Shown in pieces: positions 19,154-27,671 of a stretch of 64,000 nt of DNA (the stretch's first letter is position 1; each line of letters starts with the position of its first letter). Position numbers and translations under genes: made by a program. Source of the stretch: Xanthomonas hortorum pv. cynarae (GTDB lineage: Bacteria > Pseudomonadota > Gammaproteobacteria > Xanthomonadales > Xanthomonadaceae); contig NZ_MDFM01000006.1 in assembly GCF_002939985.1 (NCBI RefSeq), forward strand, positions 56,404-120,403. The letters are read 5' to 3'. The notes under the pieces are model-generated. The model saw only the letters and a list, made by a program, of their open reading frames with translations. It made no database searches and was not told the origin of the DNA.

Positions 19154-19577
19154 GTCCCCACAGGCCGATACCCTGCTTCGGCGGCATCGGCCATTGGTCT
19201 CTGTAGCACTCCGCTTCCTGCTGGGCGGAGCACTCAACACCGGCCTGACCTTGGTGCTGTACTGGCTACTCCTTCGCTTTATGCATTATCAGTGGGCTTA
19301 TTTTGCGAGTTTCTGTGCAGGCATCTTGCTCAGCTACCTGATCAACACCCGTTATGTCTTTCGCGCTGAACACAGTTGGTTGAAGTTTGCAGCGTTTCCG
19401 CTCATCTATCTGGTGACATACGCACTTGGAGCATTGGCGCTGAAAGTCAGCGTAGGGCATCTGGGCGTGCCGGCGGCAATCGGTCCGCTGATCTCCATCG
19501 TTGTCACACTGCCCGTGTCGTTCATTCTGAGCAAGTTGTTGTTGCAGGCTCCCAAGACCGACTCCGCCCAGGACTGA
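19140..19577 (+). CDS. wxcN: GtrA-like small membrane protein WxcN (putative lipid-linked sugar flippase)
   Basis: 145 residues with four predicted transmembrane helices and the GtrA-family features [12 protein letters not shown] near 28-39 and [10 protein letters not shown] near 66-75. GtrA proteins are thought to flip undecaprenyl-phosphate-linked sugars to the periplasmic face. I chose the ATG at 19140, overlapping the wxcM end by 14 bases; the ATG at 19150 is in a different, closed frame. The stop codon is the first unit of a (TGAGC)x4 pentanucleotide repeat (19575-19594). Confidence 0.8.
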   Translation: MRADESPQADTLLRRHRPLVSVALRFLLGGALNTGLTLVLYWLLLRFMHYQWAYFASFCAGILLSYLINTRYVFRAEHSWLKFAAFPLIYLVTYALGALALKVSVGHLGVPAAIGPLISIVVTLPVSFILSKLLLQAPKTDSAQD

Positions 19578-19684
19578 GCTGAGCTGAGCTGAGCCAACCC
19601 GACGCGGCGCAGAACCTCACCCCACCGCGCACATGCCTGCAGCACCCGATTGCGCAGCGCATCCCTTCTTGAACTGTGGATTAC

Positions 19685-21937
19685 ATGAGCACCATACTTC
19701 CCCATACCACGCCGGCCCGCCCCCTGATCAAGGCCGAATGGCTGCCCCTGCTATTAGGCGCCGTACTATCCGTTGTGGCAGGCAGCGTCCTGGTCGTCGG
19801 CTGGCGGGCGGGCCTGTTGCCCGTGCTCGATTACCCCCTCTCGTACAGCGGCGATGCCTTGAGCAGCCTCTGGCTGACGCAGCGCGCGATGGAAGGATGG
19901 ATCTTCGAGAACGCCCGGAGTGGCTTCCCCTTCGGCTCCTCCTTTCTGGATTATCCCGGAGCAGATTCCGGCAGCTTCCTGTTCCTGAAGCTTGCCGGCA
20001 TGCTGACCGGCAGCAGTGCCGCGGCACTCAATCTGTTCTTCCTGCTGGGCTTTGCGGCGAACTTTCTGACCGCATATTGGGTGATGCGCTGGCTGCGCGT
20101 CGGTCGTTCGCTGTCCTTTACCACTGCCATGCTTTTTACGCTGGCGCCGTTCCATTTCCTGCGGTTGCAGCACATCTTCTACACCTGGTATTTCGGCATC
20201 CCGATCTACTTCATGCTCGCGATCCGGATTGCACGCGCCGACGTATCGCTGGATTTCTGGAGCGCCCGACCCGCACGCAAGATCGCGCTTGCTGTGCTGT
20301 ACCTGGTCCTGAGCTGTTTCGGCGTTTACTACACGGTATTCGGCCTGATCCTGATTGGAACAGCGTGCCTCATGGCGCTGTTCCAGAAGAACTGGGGGTC
20401 CATCACCCGCCTCGCAGCACCCGTCATTTTCTTCCTCGCGCTTGGCACGCTGGCAAATGTCGCACCCAACGTGATCAACGAGCGGATCAACGGCCACAAC
20501 CCGGAAGTCGCGGCCCGCGCGCCGGCAGAGTCCGAGATCTACGGCGTGAAGTTGATGCAGTTGATCCTGCCGCGGCCCGACCACAGGCTACCGAAGCTGG
20601 CCAATGTGACGGCCAGCTACATGGCCAGCACACCGTTGATCAACGAGAACACGACTGCCTCCCTGGGCCTGATCGGTTCCTTCGGTCTTGCCATCCTGGC
20701 GCTGGTCGCGTTCGCGCGCCTGTCCGAGCGGCGCAACGAAGAACGCATTGCCTTGTTGGCGATACTCTCTGGCGTGCTTCTCGCATTCATGACCATCGGT
20801 GGGCTTGGCTCACTCTTCGCGCACGTTGTATCGCCCTCCATCCGCGGCTGGAACCGGGCCAGCATCTTCATCACGTTCAGCACGCTGGCTGCGGTGGCCA
20901 TCGCCGTGCAGATGCTGTCCGACAAGGTGGGGCGTTGGCACCGCATGACCATCGCCTCCATCGCTGCCGCCGGCATGCTGGTCTTCGGCATCTGGGACCA
21001 GACCTCGGCTGCATGCGGCCCGTGTCAAGCCAGCGCGCGCACTGCGTACGAACAGGACAAGCGTTTCATCCGCAGCATTGAAGCCGCCCTGCCTGTTGGT
21101 GCAGCGGTTTACCAGTTGCCCTACATGCCGTTTCCGGAGGTGCCGCCCAAGAATGGCTTGCACGCATATGACCTTGCGGTGGGATTCGTCCACTCCCGGC
21201 ACCTGAAGTGGAGCTACGCGGGCATGAAGGGGCGTGAGGGCGACCTGTTCTATCGGAATCTGGAGACCCAACCGGCTGCGGCACAGCTCAAGGCGATCGG
21301 TCGCTTCGGCTTCGACGCTGTCTACATCGACAAGCGCGGCTATGCCGACCAAGGAGCGCAAGTGATTGCCGAATGGACACAGGCCATTGGCGCGCCGCCG
21401 GCGATGACGCGCGAAGACGACGCAGTTGTGGTCTTCCGTCTACCAGGTGGTGCAAAGCCTGCAAGCGTCGAGGCTGCCAAGGACGCAGCGGTCACCGAGC
21501 CTGCGGCAGCTACCAACATCACCCTCCCCTCGCTGCGCAGCCTGCTCACACAAGGCTGGTCGTCCGACGAGGCATGGGGTGTCTGGTCGGAAGGCACAAG
21601 CTCATCGCTGCGCTACCGTGTCAGCCCAACGACGGTCGGCAGGACAACGGTGATTCTGCGTGGCAACCCGTTTCTGGCCGGCCCCCAGCAAGCGCTGCGC
21701 ATCCGTGCCACGGTCAATGGCGTTCAGGCGCTCGACACCCGTGTCACTGCAGCACAAGCCATGCCGCTGACACTACGGATTCCTGTCACAACCCGTCAGC
21801 CGGGTGAGGTGGTGCATATCGTCCTGAACTACGAAACACCGGTCTCTCCCGCCCAGGTCGGCATGTCTGCTGACCAGCGGCTGCTTGCCTTCGGGCTGAC
21901 CAGTCTTGAAATCTGCAAGGCAGATTGCGACAAATAA
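19685..21937 (+). CDS. wxcO: Large GT-C-like membrane glycosyltransferase WxcO
   Basis: 750 residues. The N-terminal half contains about ten to twelve hydrophobic helices; the C-terminal 250 or so residues are soluble and presumably periplasmic. The first external loop after helix 1 has acidic motifs (DYPLSYSGDALSS, then FLDYPGADS), as in GT-C enzymes that use polyprenyl-phosphate sugars. With GtrB-like WxcL and GtrA-like WxcN it completes the parts list of a Gtr-type O-antigen decoration system. The ATG at 19685 is three codons after a possible GTG. Activity is inferred from topology and neighbours. Confidence 0.72.
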   Translation: MSTILPHTTPARPLIKAEWLPLLLGAVLSVVAGSVLVVGWRAGLLPVLDYPLSYSGDALSSLWLTQRAMEGWIFENARSGFPFGSSFLDYPGADSGSFLFLKLAGMLTGSSAAALNLFFLLGFAANFLTAYWVMRWLRVGRSLSFTTAMLFTLAPFHFLRLQHIFYTWYFGIPIYFMLAIRIARADVSLDFWSARPARKIALAVLYLVLSCFGVYYTVFGLILIGTACLMALFQKNWGSITRLAAPVIFFLALGTLANVAPNVINERINGHNPEVAARAPAESEIYGVKLMQLILPRPDHRLPKLANVTASYMASTPLINENTTASLGLIGSFGLAILALVAFARLSERRNEERIALLAILSGVLLAFMTIGGLGSLFAHVVSPSIRGWNRASIFITFSTLAAVAIAVQMLSDKVGRWHRMTIASIAAAGMLVFGIWDQTSAACGPCQASARTAYEQDKRFIRSIEAALPVGAAVYQLPYMPFPEVPPKNGLHAYDLAVGFVHSRHLKWSYAGMKGREGDLFYRNLETQPAAAQLKAIGRFGFDAVYIDKRGYADQGAQVIAEWTQAIGAPPAMTREDDAVVVFRLPGGAKPASVEAAKDAAVTEPAAATNITLPSLRSLLTQGWSSDEAWGVWSEGTSSSLRYRVSPTTVGRTTVILRGNPFLAGPQQALRIRATVNGVQALDTRVTAAQAMPLTLRIPVTTRQPGEVVHIVLNYETPVSPAQVGMSADQRLLAFGLTSLEICKADCDK

Positions 21938-21945
21938 GCTGCCGG

Positions 21946-21975
21946 GGACGCACAATCGCCAGTGCGGTCCCTGCC
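21946..21975 (+). terminator. Possible hairpin after wxcO
   Basis: GGGAC-GCAC and GTGC-G-GTCCC arms can pair across a short loop directly after the wxcO stop, followed by a weak TGCCCCTTT. The T run is short, so it may be a weak terminator or only a barrier. It lies in the convergent gap between wxcO and rmd. A second small stem, CTTCGGC/GCCGAAG (22065-22089), is nearby. Confidence 0.3.
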
Positions 21976-22120
21976 CCTTTCAGTTAGCGCGGCTTCTGCG
22001 GCCGCCGGTGCATCGGCGTTTAAGATAACGCCGAACAAAAATACCAGGCATTCGCAAGGCGAGACTTCGGCTGGATTTTCCGGCCGAAGCTCGATTGATC
22101 TCACTGCTCTTCGATTGCGC

Positions 22121-23059
22121 TCACTGTTCGGCGCTGGCAGCTTCAAGCATCCAGCGTAGCGTGTCCTCCAGCGCGAGACTCTGCCAATCGCCGATCAGCT
22201 CCTGCAATCTGGCATTGCTGCCCAGCAACTTCCTGACTTCATTCTGCCGAACGAACGCGGGATTCACTTGGACGTCGATGTCGTGGCCGGTGATCTTCGA
22301 GCAGATCCTGATGATGTCCCCTAGCGAATTGGCGACGCCCGAACACACATTGACGATCTGCCCTTCGGCTGCAGGCGCCTGCAGGAGCTTGCGGTAAGCC
22401 AGTACGACCGATCTGACATCGCCGAAATCCCGCCACACTTCGGTGTTGCCCAACTCGATGGAAGAGGCACGCGATGCGAAATGGGAAACGATCTTGGGGA
22501 TCAGGAAATTGGTCGCCTGACCGACACCGGTATAGTTGAATGGGCGGGCAATCACCAGGGGCAGGCGCTCGTGCCACAGGCTGGCGACATATTCCATGGC
22601 GAGCTTGCTCACCGCGTAGTCGTTCGCGGGCGCGGGCGTGACCGACTCGTCGATCACGCCCTCGGTTGCATTGCCGTAGACATTGGCACTGCTCGCGATC
22701 AGCACCCTCTCCGGGCGGTGTTGGCTTGCGGCCAGCGCCTGCAGCAGGTTACGCGTGCCGAGCAGATTGACCCGGTAAAAATCGTCGGCATCCCCATGAC
22801 CGACAAAGGCCACTGCCGCCAGATGCACAACGTAGTCGGCTCGGGCCTGCGCAACGACGCGAGCGACGTCGGCAGCGTCGCGCAGATCCATCGGCCAGAA
22901 CTCGTCGGTACCGCCCATGCCGGCACCATTCGAACGCGTCCCGACGCCAACGACCATGCAGCCCTGTTCCTTGAGCTGCTGGGCCATGTAGCGCCCGGTG
23001 AACCCGGACGCTCCGCTGATCAGAACCCGCTTGCCCGTCAGGTCAGAATGAGAAGCCAC
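22121..23059 (-). CDS. rmd: GDP-6-deoxy-D-lyxo-4-hexulose reductase Rmd (GDP-D-rhamnose synthesis)
   Basis: 312 residues, an extended short-chain dehydrogenase. It has [13 protein letters not shown] near 14-26, and the catalytic Tyr/Lys is in YAVSK. It reduces GDP-4-keto-6-deoxy-D-mannose, made by Gmd, to GDP-D-rhamnose, the expected donor for the D-rhamnan O-chain of Xanthomonas. The start is a GTG at 23059 inside the last codons of gmd (17-base overlap), with GAGG just upstream. Distinguished from GDP-fucose synthase by sequence resemblance and context, not by a single residue. Confidence 0.88.
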   Translation of the reverse strand: MASHSDLTGKRVLISGASGFTGRYMAQQLKEQGCMVVGVGTRSNGAGMGGTDEFWPMDLRDAADVARVVAQARADYVVHLAAVAFVGHGDADDFYRVNLLGTRNLLQALAASQHRPERVLIASSANVYGNATEGVIDESVTPAPANDYAVSKLAMEYVASLWHERLPLVIARPFNYTGVGQATNFLIPKIVSHFASRASSIELGNTEVWRDFGDVRSVVLAYRKLLQAPAAEGQIVNVCSGVANSLGDIIRICSKITGHDIDVQVNPAFVRQNEVRKLLGSNARLQELIGDWQSLALEDTLRWMLEAASAEQ

Positions 23060-24077
23060 GCTCGTTCCTCTTCAGATCGGCCTCGACCATCATCTGGCAC
23101 AGCTGCTCCAGCGTGGTCTCAGGCTTCCAGCCGAGGATGCGGGCCGCCTTTTCGGGATCGCCGATCAGCAGCTCCACTTCTGCAGGGCGGTGGAACTTCG
23201 GGTTGATGCGCATGACCACCTTGCCGGTGGCAGTGTCCACCGCAGTCTCTTCAGCGTCCTTTCCACGGAACTCGACGTCGATGCCTGCGCCCTTGAACGC
23301 CATACTGACGAAATCGCGCACGGTTTCGGTGCGATTGGTCGCGAGCACGAAAGTATCCGGCTCCTCGGCCTGCAGCATCCGCCACATGCCTTCCACATAC
23401 TCGCGCGCAAAGCCCCAGTCACGTTTGGCGTCCAGGTTGCCCAACTCCATGCAGTCCAGCAGGCCGAGCTTGATCTTGGCCACCGAGTCGGTGATCTTGC
23501 GCGTCACGAATTCACGTCCACGCAATGGACTTTCATGGTTGAACAGGATGCCGCTGCAACCAAAGATGTCGTAACTCTCACGGTAGTTCACCGTCATCCA
23601 GTGCGCATAAAGCTTGGCGACGCCGTAGGGGCTGCGTGGGTAGAACGGCGTGCTTTCAATCTGCGGGACCGCCTGCACCTTGCCGAACATCTCTGAAGTC
23701 GAGGCCTGATAAAACCGTATATCCCGGTTCACCTGACGGATCGCCTCCAGCAGGTGGACCGGACCGATACCGGTGATCTGCGCCGTTGTGGTCGGCTGAT
23801 CGAAAGACACACCCACGAAGCTCTGAGCCGCCAGATTGTAGACCTCGGTTGCTCCGGTGCTTTCAAGCATACGGATGCTCGACCCTAGATCCGTCAGATC
23901 GTATTCGATCAGATTGAGGTTAGGGTGGGCTGCAATTCCAAGCTCTTCGATCCGCCAGAAATTGACCGAACTCGTACGACGATACGTGCCAAATACGCGG
24001 TAACCCTTGTCCAACAGCAGTTCTGCCAGGTAAGCGCCGTCTTGACCCGAGATTCCAGTAATCAACGCAGTTTTCAT
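23043..24077 (-). CDS. gmd: GDP-mannose 4,6-dehydratase Gmd
   Basis: 344 residues. [10 protein letters not shown] at about 8-17 is the NADP-binding loop; STSEMFG and [15 protein letters not shown] carry the catalytic Thr-type/Glu and Tyr/Lys residues; [16 protein letters not shown] is typical of Gmd. It uses GDP-mannose from XanB to make GDP-4-keto-6-deoxymannose for Rmd. The ATG at 24077 is chosen because the family starts MKTALITG; the frame stays open 80 codons upstream without similarity. Confidence 0.95.
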   Translation of the reverse strand: MKTALITGISGQDGAYLAELLLDKGYRVFGTYRRTSSVNFWRIEELGIAAHPNLNLIEYDLTDLGSSIRMLESTGATEVYNLAAQSFVGVSFDQPTTTAQITGIGPVHLLEAIRQVNRDIRFYQASTSEMFGKVQAVPQIESTPFYPRSPYGVAKLYAHWMTVNYRESYDIFGCSGILFNHESPLRGREFVTRKITDSVAKIKLGLLDCMELGNLDAKRDWGFAREYVEGMWRMLQAEEPDTFVLATNRTETVRDFVSMAFKGAGIDVEFRGKDAEETAVDTATGKVVMRINPKFHRPAEVELLIGDPEKAARILGWKPETTLEQLCQMMVEADLKRNERGFSF

Positions 24078-24156
24078 TAACACATTCTCTTGTTTACGTA
24101 TTGGTTCCGGCTTTGAGCCGATGCAGGATCGGGCTGTGCCCGACGCACGGTGCAGC

Positions 24157-24756
24157 TCAACGCGTTGACAGCGGCTTCCCACCCGCACCGCATATCGTCT
24201 GCTTGCCCTGATCGGCGCAGCTAGTGAACGGGCCGTAGTCGAGGGGCTCGATCTTGAAATCGCTGAACCAGGCGACGCCCTCCTGCACCAGCCCAAATCG
24301 CAGGCTCTTTCCGACAACTGCCTGGGCGGGCACCTCGGCGATCACCTCGGCGGAGGTACCCGCAGGAATCCCATCAGCTGGAAGCTGAGCGCGTATGAAA
24401 TCCTTCGCCGATACAGCGCCGGAACTGTCTAACAGAGAGATTGCAAGGTTGACTGGCAAGGTACCCTTCGAGTTGATGGTGACCTTGCTCGAATTGGTGA
24501 CAGACACTGCAATCCGTACCAGTTCGCCGTTGTTGACCAGTCCCGGCTCCGAGGCAATGGCGTAGCGTGCACCAACCTGATCTTGCGTCAGCGGAGTCGA
24601 CATGCCGCCAGCTTCGATGGTCTGGGCAGCCGGCTGCGGCTCGGCTTTAACTGGCTGTTCTGCCTCTGGGGCTTTTGAGCAGCCAGTGAATGCGATCACC
24701 GTCGCCAGGACGGCAACGGAGCCGAAGGAAACAGGAGATTTCATAATGTTTTTCAT
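24157..24756 (-). CDS. Predicted lipoprotein with an Ig-like domain shared with the adjacent glycosyltransferase
   Basis: 199 residues. The N-terminus is a lipoprotein-type signal ([13 protein letters not shown], lipid Cys near residue 25), so the product is probably anchored in a membrane facing the periplasm. Residues about 65-185 form a beta-rich domain with the pattern [19 protein letters not shown], then [12 protein letters not shown]. The same pattern closes the neighbouring glycosyltransferase (VELTNNS, APAVAGDYYLEIDLVQESVCWF). Such domains recur in O-antigen loci. Function unknown; binding glycan or another LPS protein is a guess. A second ATG lies at 24744. Confidence 0.72.
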   Translation of the reverse strand: MKNIMKSPVSFGSVAVLATVIAFTGCSKAPEAEQPVKAEPQPAAQTIEAGGMSTPLTQDQVGARYAIASEPGLVNNGELVRIAVSVTNSSKVTINSKGTLPVNLAISLLDSSGAVSAKDFIRAQLPADGIPAGTSAEVIAEVPAQAVVGKSLRFGLVQEGVAWFSDFKIEPLDYGPFTSCADQGKQTICGAGGKPLSTR

Positions 24757-24788
24757 GGATAAGGACCTGGGGTGGATGAGTACGCCGC

Positions 24789-26564
24789 TCAATCTTGGGC
24801 GGCTTCTACTCGAATGAGAAGTCGGGCCGGTGAGAAGCCACGGCTTTTGAACCAGCAGACCGACTCCTGGACTAGATCAATCTCCAGATAATAGTCGCCT
24901 GCAACTGCCGGAGCGCGGACGGTGAGATCGTGAACTGCAGAAGACATCGGCGCGACCGCATCGTAAATAAAATGACGAGGCTGTTCGGTCACTGCCGTCG
25001 GTGTTTCGGCATGAATCCAGAAGTGTCCGAGGTAAATACCGAACGGCCGCAGTGCGTGACCGAGCGGACTGAACCAGGAGTACGTGCTGTTGTTGGTCAA
25101 TTCGACACGCAAGGAGACCATGCTGGATGGTTGGGCAACCAGCATCTCCTGCTCGGGAACGGCAGCGTGCCCCTGAAAGGCGTCTTCCGGCAACGGCTGA
25201 CTGTAGGGATAGGGTCCTACTGTTGCTCCCACTAAACGCGCATGCGAATCCAGTTCCTGATCCTTTAATGCTGCCAGGGCTGGATTCACCCAGCGGTCCC
25301 CCCGCAGGCTGCTCAGCACGTCGATTCGATGCAGCTCTTCGACAAGCGGCGAGTCGATTTCGACTTTCAGGCTCGCGACTGCATCAGCAACCTGGTCCCT
25401 GAAGTCGGAGACGACACGATGCCGTCTCAGCAGACGCGCATACTGTTCGGTGGCGACATACGGATCCAGCGCCGGCCGCCTCGCTGCATCAGAGCACTCC
25501 TCGGCCCATGCGGCGTACGCTGCCGGGTCAAGCGCCAGTTGGCGCAGCAATGCGGCAAGGGCTTGCGGGCACTGCGTGTCCGGCGCGAGCTTCTTGACCG
25601 AAACCGGCAGCTCCGCGTACCACCCGTGATCGGATACGACGCTTGGAAGGCCAGCTTGCATAGCTTTGCACACAACTGCCGAAGCCTCGCCCATCGTCGG
25701 TTGGCGCAACGCGATCATCAGATCCGCGCGCTCGAAGACCTCCCAGAACTGATCATCATCGACATGACCGTGGTTGACCAACCGCACGTTACGCAGGTCG
25801 GCAAGAGCTTCCAACTGTAAAAGTACGGCCGCTTCCACCTGGCCGGCAATCTCCAGCGTGATCGGTTCATCCAGATCGGCGTCGATCATCGTCAATGCCT
25901 GTACGACCCAGTCAAAGCGGCGATTGGCCTGTCCACCACCCAATAGTGCGATGGTGCGAAGGCCATCGTGGACGCGGTGCGGAGCAACGACCGGGTACAG
26001 CTGCGGCACCACTGTGACGGGAAGCCAGGGGAAATCCCTGGTGACGCGATCGGCCGCATACTGTGAATGCACCACTACCTCGGTGGCCAGCTTGGTGGCC
26101 ACTTGATGCAGCGGAAAACGCACCACGTCTTCCCGATTCCATACAGGCGATCCACTACGAAGCGCCAGACTAGCGCTCCGGACCTCGGTGACCGAACACC
26201 ACTTTTCCAGCAGACCAAGATAGTCGCCGTTAAGCAGACGGCCTTCGTCGTTAAGCACTCCGGCAGCCATGTGATGCAGGACAAGGTCATGCAGATGCAC
26301 GATTCCCGGCGCTGCTGCCATCAAGGGCAGCATCCAGCCGTGGAACGCCGGGTGGTTTCCCATCTGGTAAACAATCGCATCGGCTTCAAGCAATCTGCCG
26401 ACGACCACGGCAACTCCGAGGCGAGTGAGATCGTCCAGGGTAAATGCATCGACCTGCACGCCCTGGTTGCGCAGCAAATTCGACAGGCCTGCCGTGTACT
26501 CGGCAATGCCTGAGCGCTCCGGAGGATGCGGCCCAACCATCGCGATGCGAAACGTCGTACTCAA
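24789..26564 (-). CDS. GT4-type glycosyltransferase with C-terminal Ig-like domain
   Basis: 591 residues. The N-terminal part (IAMVGPHPPERSGIAEYTAGL) and the region with ALLGGGQANRRFDWV and GEASAVVCKAMQAGLPSVVSD are typical of retaining GT-B fold family 4 transferases. After about residue 470 comes a separate beta-rich domain ending in LVQESVCWF. The start is a TTG at 26564, overlapping the previous stop as TTGA; the ATG of MVGPHPP is the fallback. It probably adds a rhamnose or cap residue to the O-chain on the cytoplasmic side. Position suggests one of the wxcC-E genes of the described X. campestris cluster, but I cannot assign which. Confidence 0.78.
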   Translation of the reverse strand: MSTTFRIAMVGPHPPERSGIAEYTAGLSNLLRNQGVQVDAFTLDDLTRLGVAVVVGRLLEADAIVYQMGNHPAFHGWMLPLMAAAPGIVHLHDLVLHHMAAGVLNDEGRLLNGDYLGLLEKWCSVTEVRSASLALRSGSPVWNREDVVRFPLHQVATKLATEVVVHSQYAADRVTRDFPWLPVTVVPQLYPVVAPHRVHDGLRTIALLGGGQANRRFDWVVQALTMIDADLDEPITLEIAGQVEAAVLLQLEALADLRNVRLVNHGHVDDDQFWEVFERADLMIALRQPTMGEASAVVCKAMQAGLPSVVSDHGWYAELPVSVKKLAPDTQCPQALAALLRQLALDPAAYAAWAEECSDAARRPALDPYVATEQYARLLRRHRVVSDFRDQVADAVASLKVEIDSPLVEELHRIDVLSSLRGDRWVNPALAALKDQELDSHARLVGATVGPYPYSQPLPEDAFQGHAAVPEQEMLVAQPSSMVSLRVELTNNSTYSWFSPLGHALRPFGIYLGHFWIHAETPTAVTEQPRHFIYDAVAPMSSAVHDLTVRAPAVAGDYYLEIDLVQESVCWFKSRGFSPARLLIRVEAAQD

Positions 26565-27622
26565 AGCCGGCTCTCCACCAGATTGCTTATCACACGATCC
26601 CAGGTAATGGAGGTACTCATGTGCTGACCAGCCTCGGCCAATAAACGAAGTTGCGCCGGTCCTTTCGCATAACAATCAAGCAGGCTTTCAGCGATCGCCT
26701 CTGGCGTTGGGCTTGTGACCCAACCGCTACCGGTGGACTCGACGATTCTGCCCACCTCACCGCTATCGTCCACCGTGATGACCGGCTTGTAGGCGGCGAA
26801 GCTTTCCAACGTCGCAAATCCGTAATCTTCATCCACCGGCGAATAGAAGACCGCACGGCAGTTGGCAATCAGCTCGAGCAGTTTCTCATCTTCCACGAAG
26901 CCTGCAAGCTCGACGCGACCCGCCAGGCCAAGCTCGTGGATCAGCGGTGCCAGCGAGTGGGCATACTCGCTGGCACCGGTTCCGGCGATAACCACCTTCG
27001 CATGGGGGACATGCTTTGCAGCCCGGATCAGCAGATCGGGACGCTTCATCGACTCAAGACGACCGATACACAGCACGTAGTCGCCATAGTCTCCCGAGGT
27101 GATGAATGGCGCCAGCTTCGACGGCGGATAAAGAACTTCAGAGCCCAGACCGCTGTACTGCTGCAGACGGTCGGTAACCGTCTGAGAAATGGTATATCGC
27201 GGCCCGATCTCCGCCAGCAGCTCCCGATCCGAAGCTCGCAGGGCATCACGCACCGCCGAATCCTTCGCGGTCAGGTGGGGCTGATCGAAGCGCGTACGTT
27301 CCAAGTCGTAGAGCACCCGATGCTGATGCACGAGCCAAAGCGCCTTATTGGCATGCGAGGCAGCATACGTCGGATACTTGGTGCAGATGCACAGGTCGAT
27401 TTTCTGACCATTACTTTCGTTCAAATCCAACAGCCTCCATGCCAGCATGGAGGACAGAATTTCTGTTTCCGGATACCACTTATAAGGCAACTGCACCAGC
27501 TCTGCGACCACTTGGCGCTGCTTACCCCACAGATTGATTTGCTTGACCAGCTCTTCGTTGAGCAGCTCTGCACCGCCTCTGACAAACGGCACTTGCGCGC
27601 CAAGCACAATAACTCTCTTCAC
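26561..27622 (-). CDS. GT4-family glycosyltransferase
   Basis: 353 residues of GT-B fold. The N-terminal loop VPFVRGGAELLNEEL is followed by LCIGRLESMKRPDLLIRAAK near 183-202 and the donor-binding segment SPVDEDYGFATLESFAAYKPVI with its E-x7-E pattern. Likely a rhamnosyl- or mannosyltransferase of O-chain synthesis; the sugar cannot be read from sequence. The start is a GTG at 27622 with GGGG upstream. Its end overlaps the next glycosyltransferase by four bases, so the two are coupled. Confidence 0.83.
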   Translation of the reverse strand: MKRVIVLGAQVPFVRGGAELLNEELVKQINLWGKQRQVVAELVQLPYKWYPETEILSSMLAWRLLDLNESNGQKIDLCICTKYPTYAASHANKALWLVHQHRVLYDLERTRFDQPHLTAKDSAVRDALRASDRELLAEIGPRYTISQTVTDRLQQYSGLGSEVLYPPSKLAPFITSGDYGDYVLCIGRLESMKRPDLLIRAAKHVPHAKVVIAGTGASEYAHSLAPLIHELGLAGRVELAGFVEDEKLLELIANCRAVFYSPVDEDYGFATLESFAAYKPVITVDDSGEVGRIVESTGSGWVTSPTPEAIAESLLDCYAKGPAQLRLLAEAGQHMSTSITWDRVISNLVESRL

Positions 27623-27671
27623 CTACATTCCCCTTCATGATGTCCTTGCTGGTACATAGCAATCCCTGTCC

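Noticed and set aside
22065..22089. CTTCGGC/GCCGAAG stem between wxcO and rmd as a terminator
   Set aside because: Only seven base pairs, a long loop and no T run on either strand.
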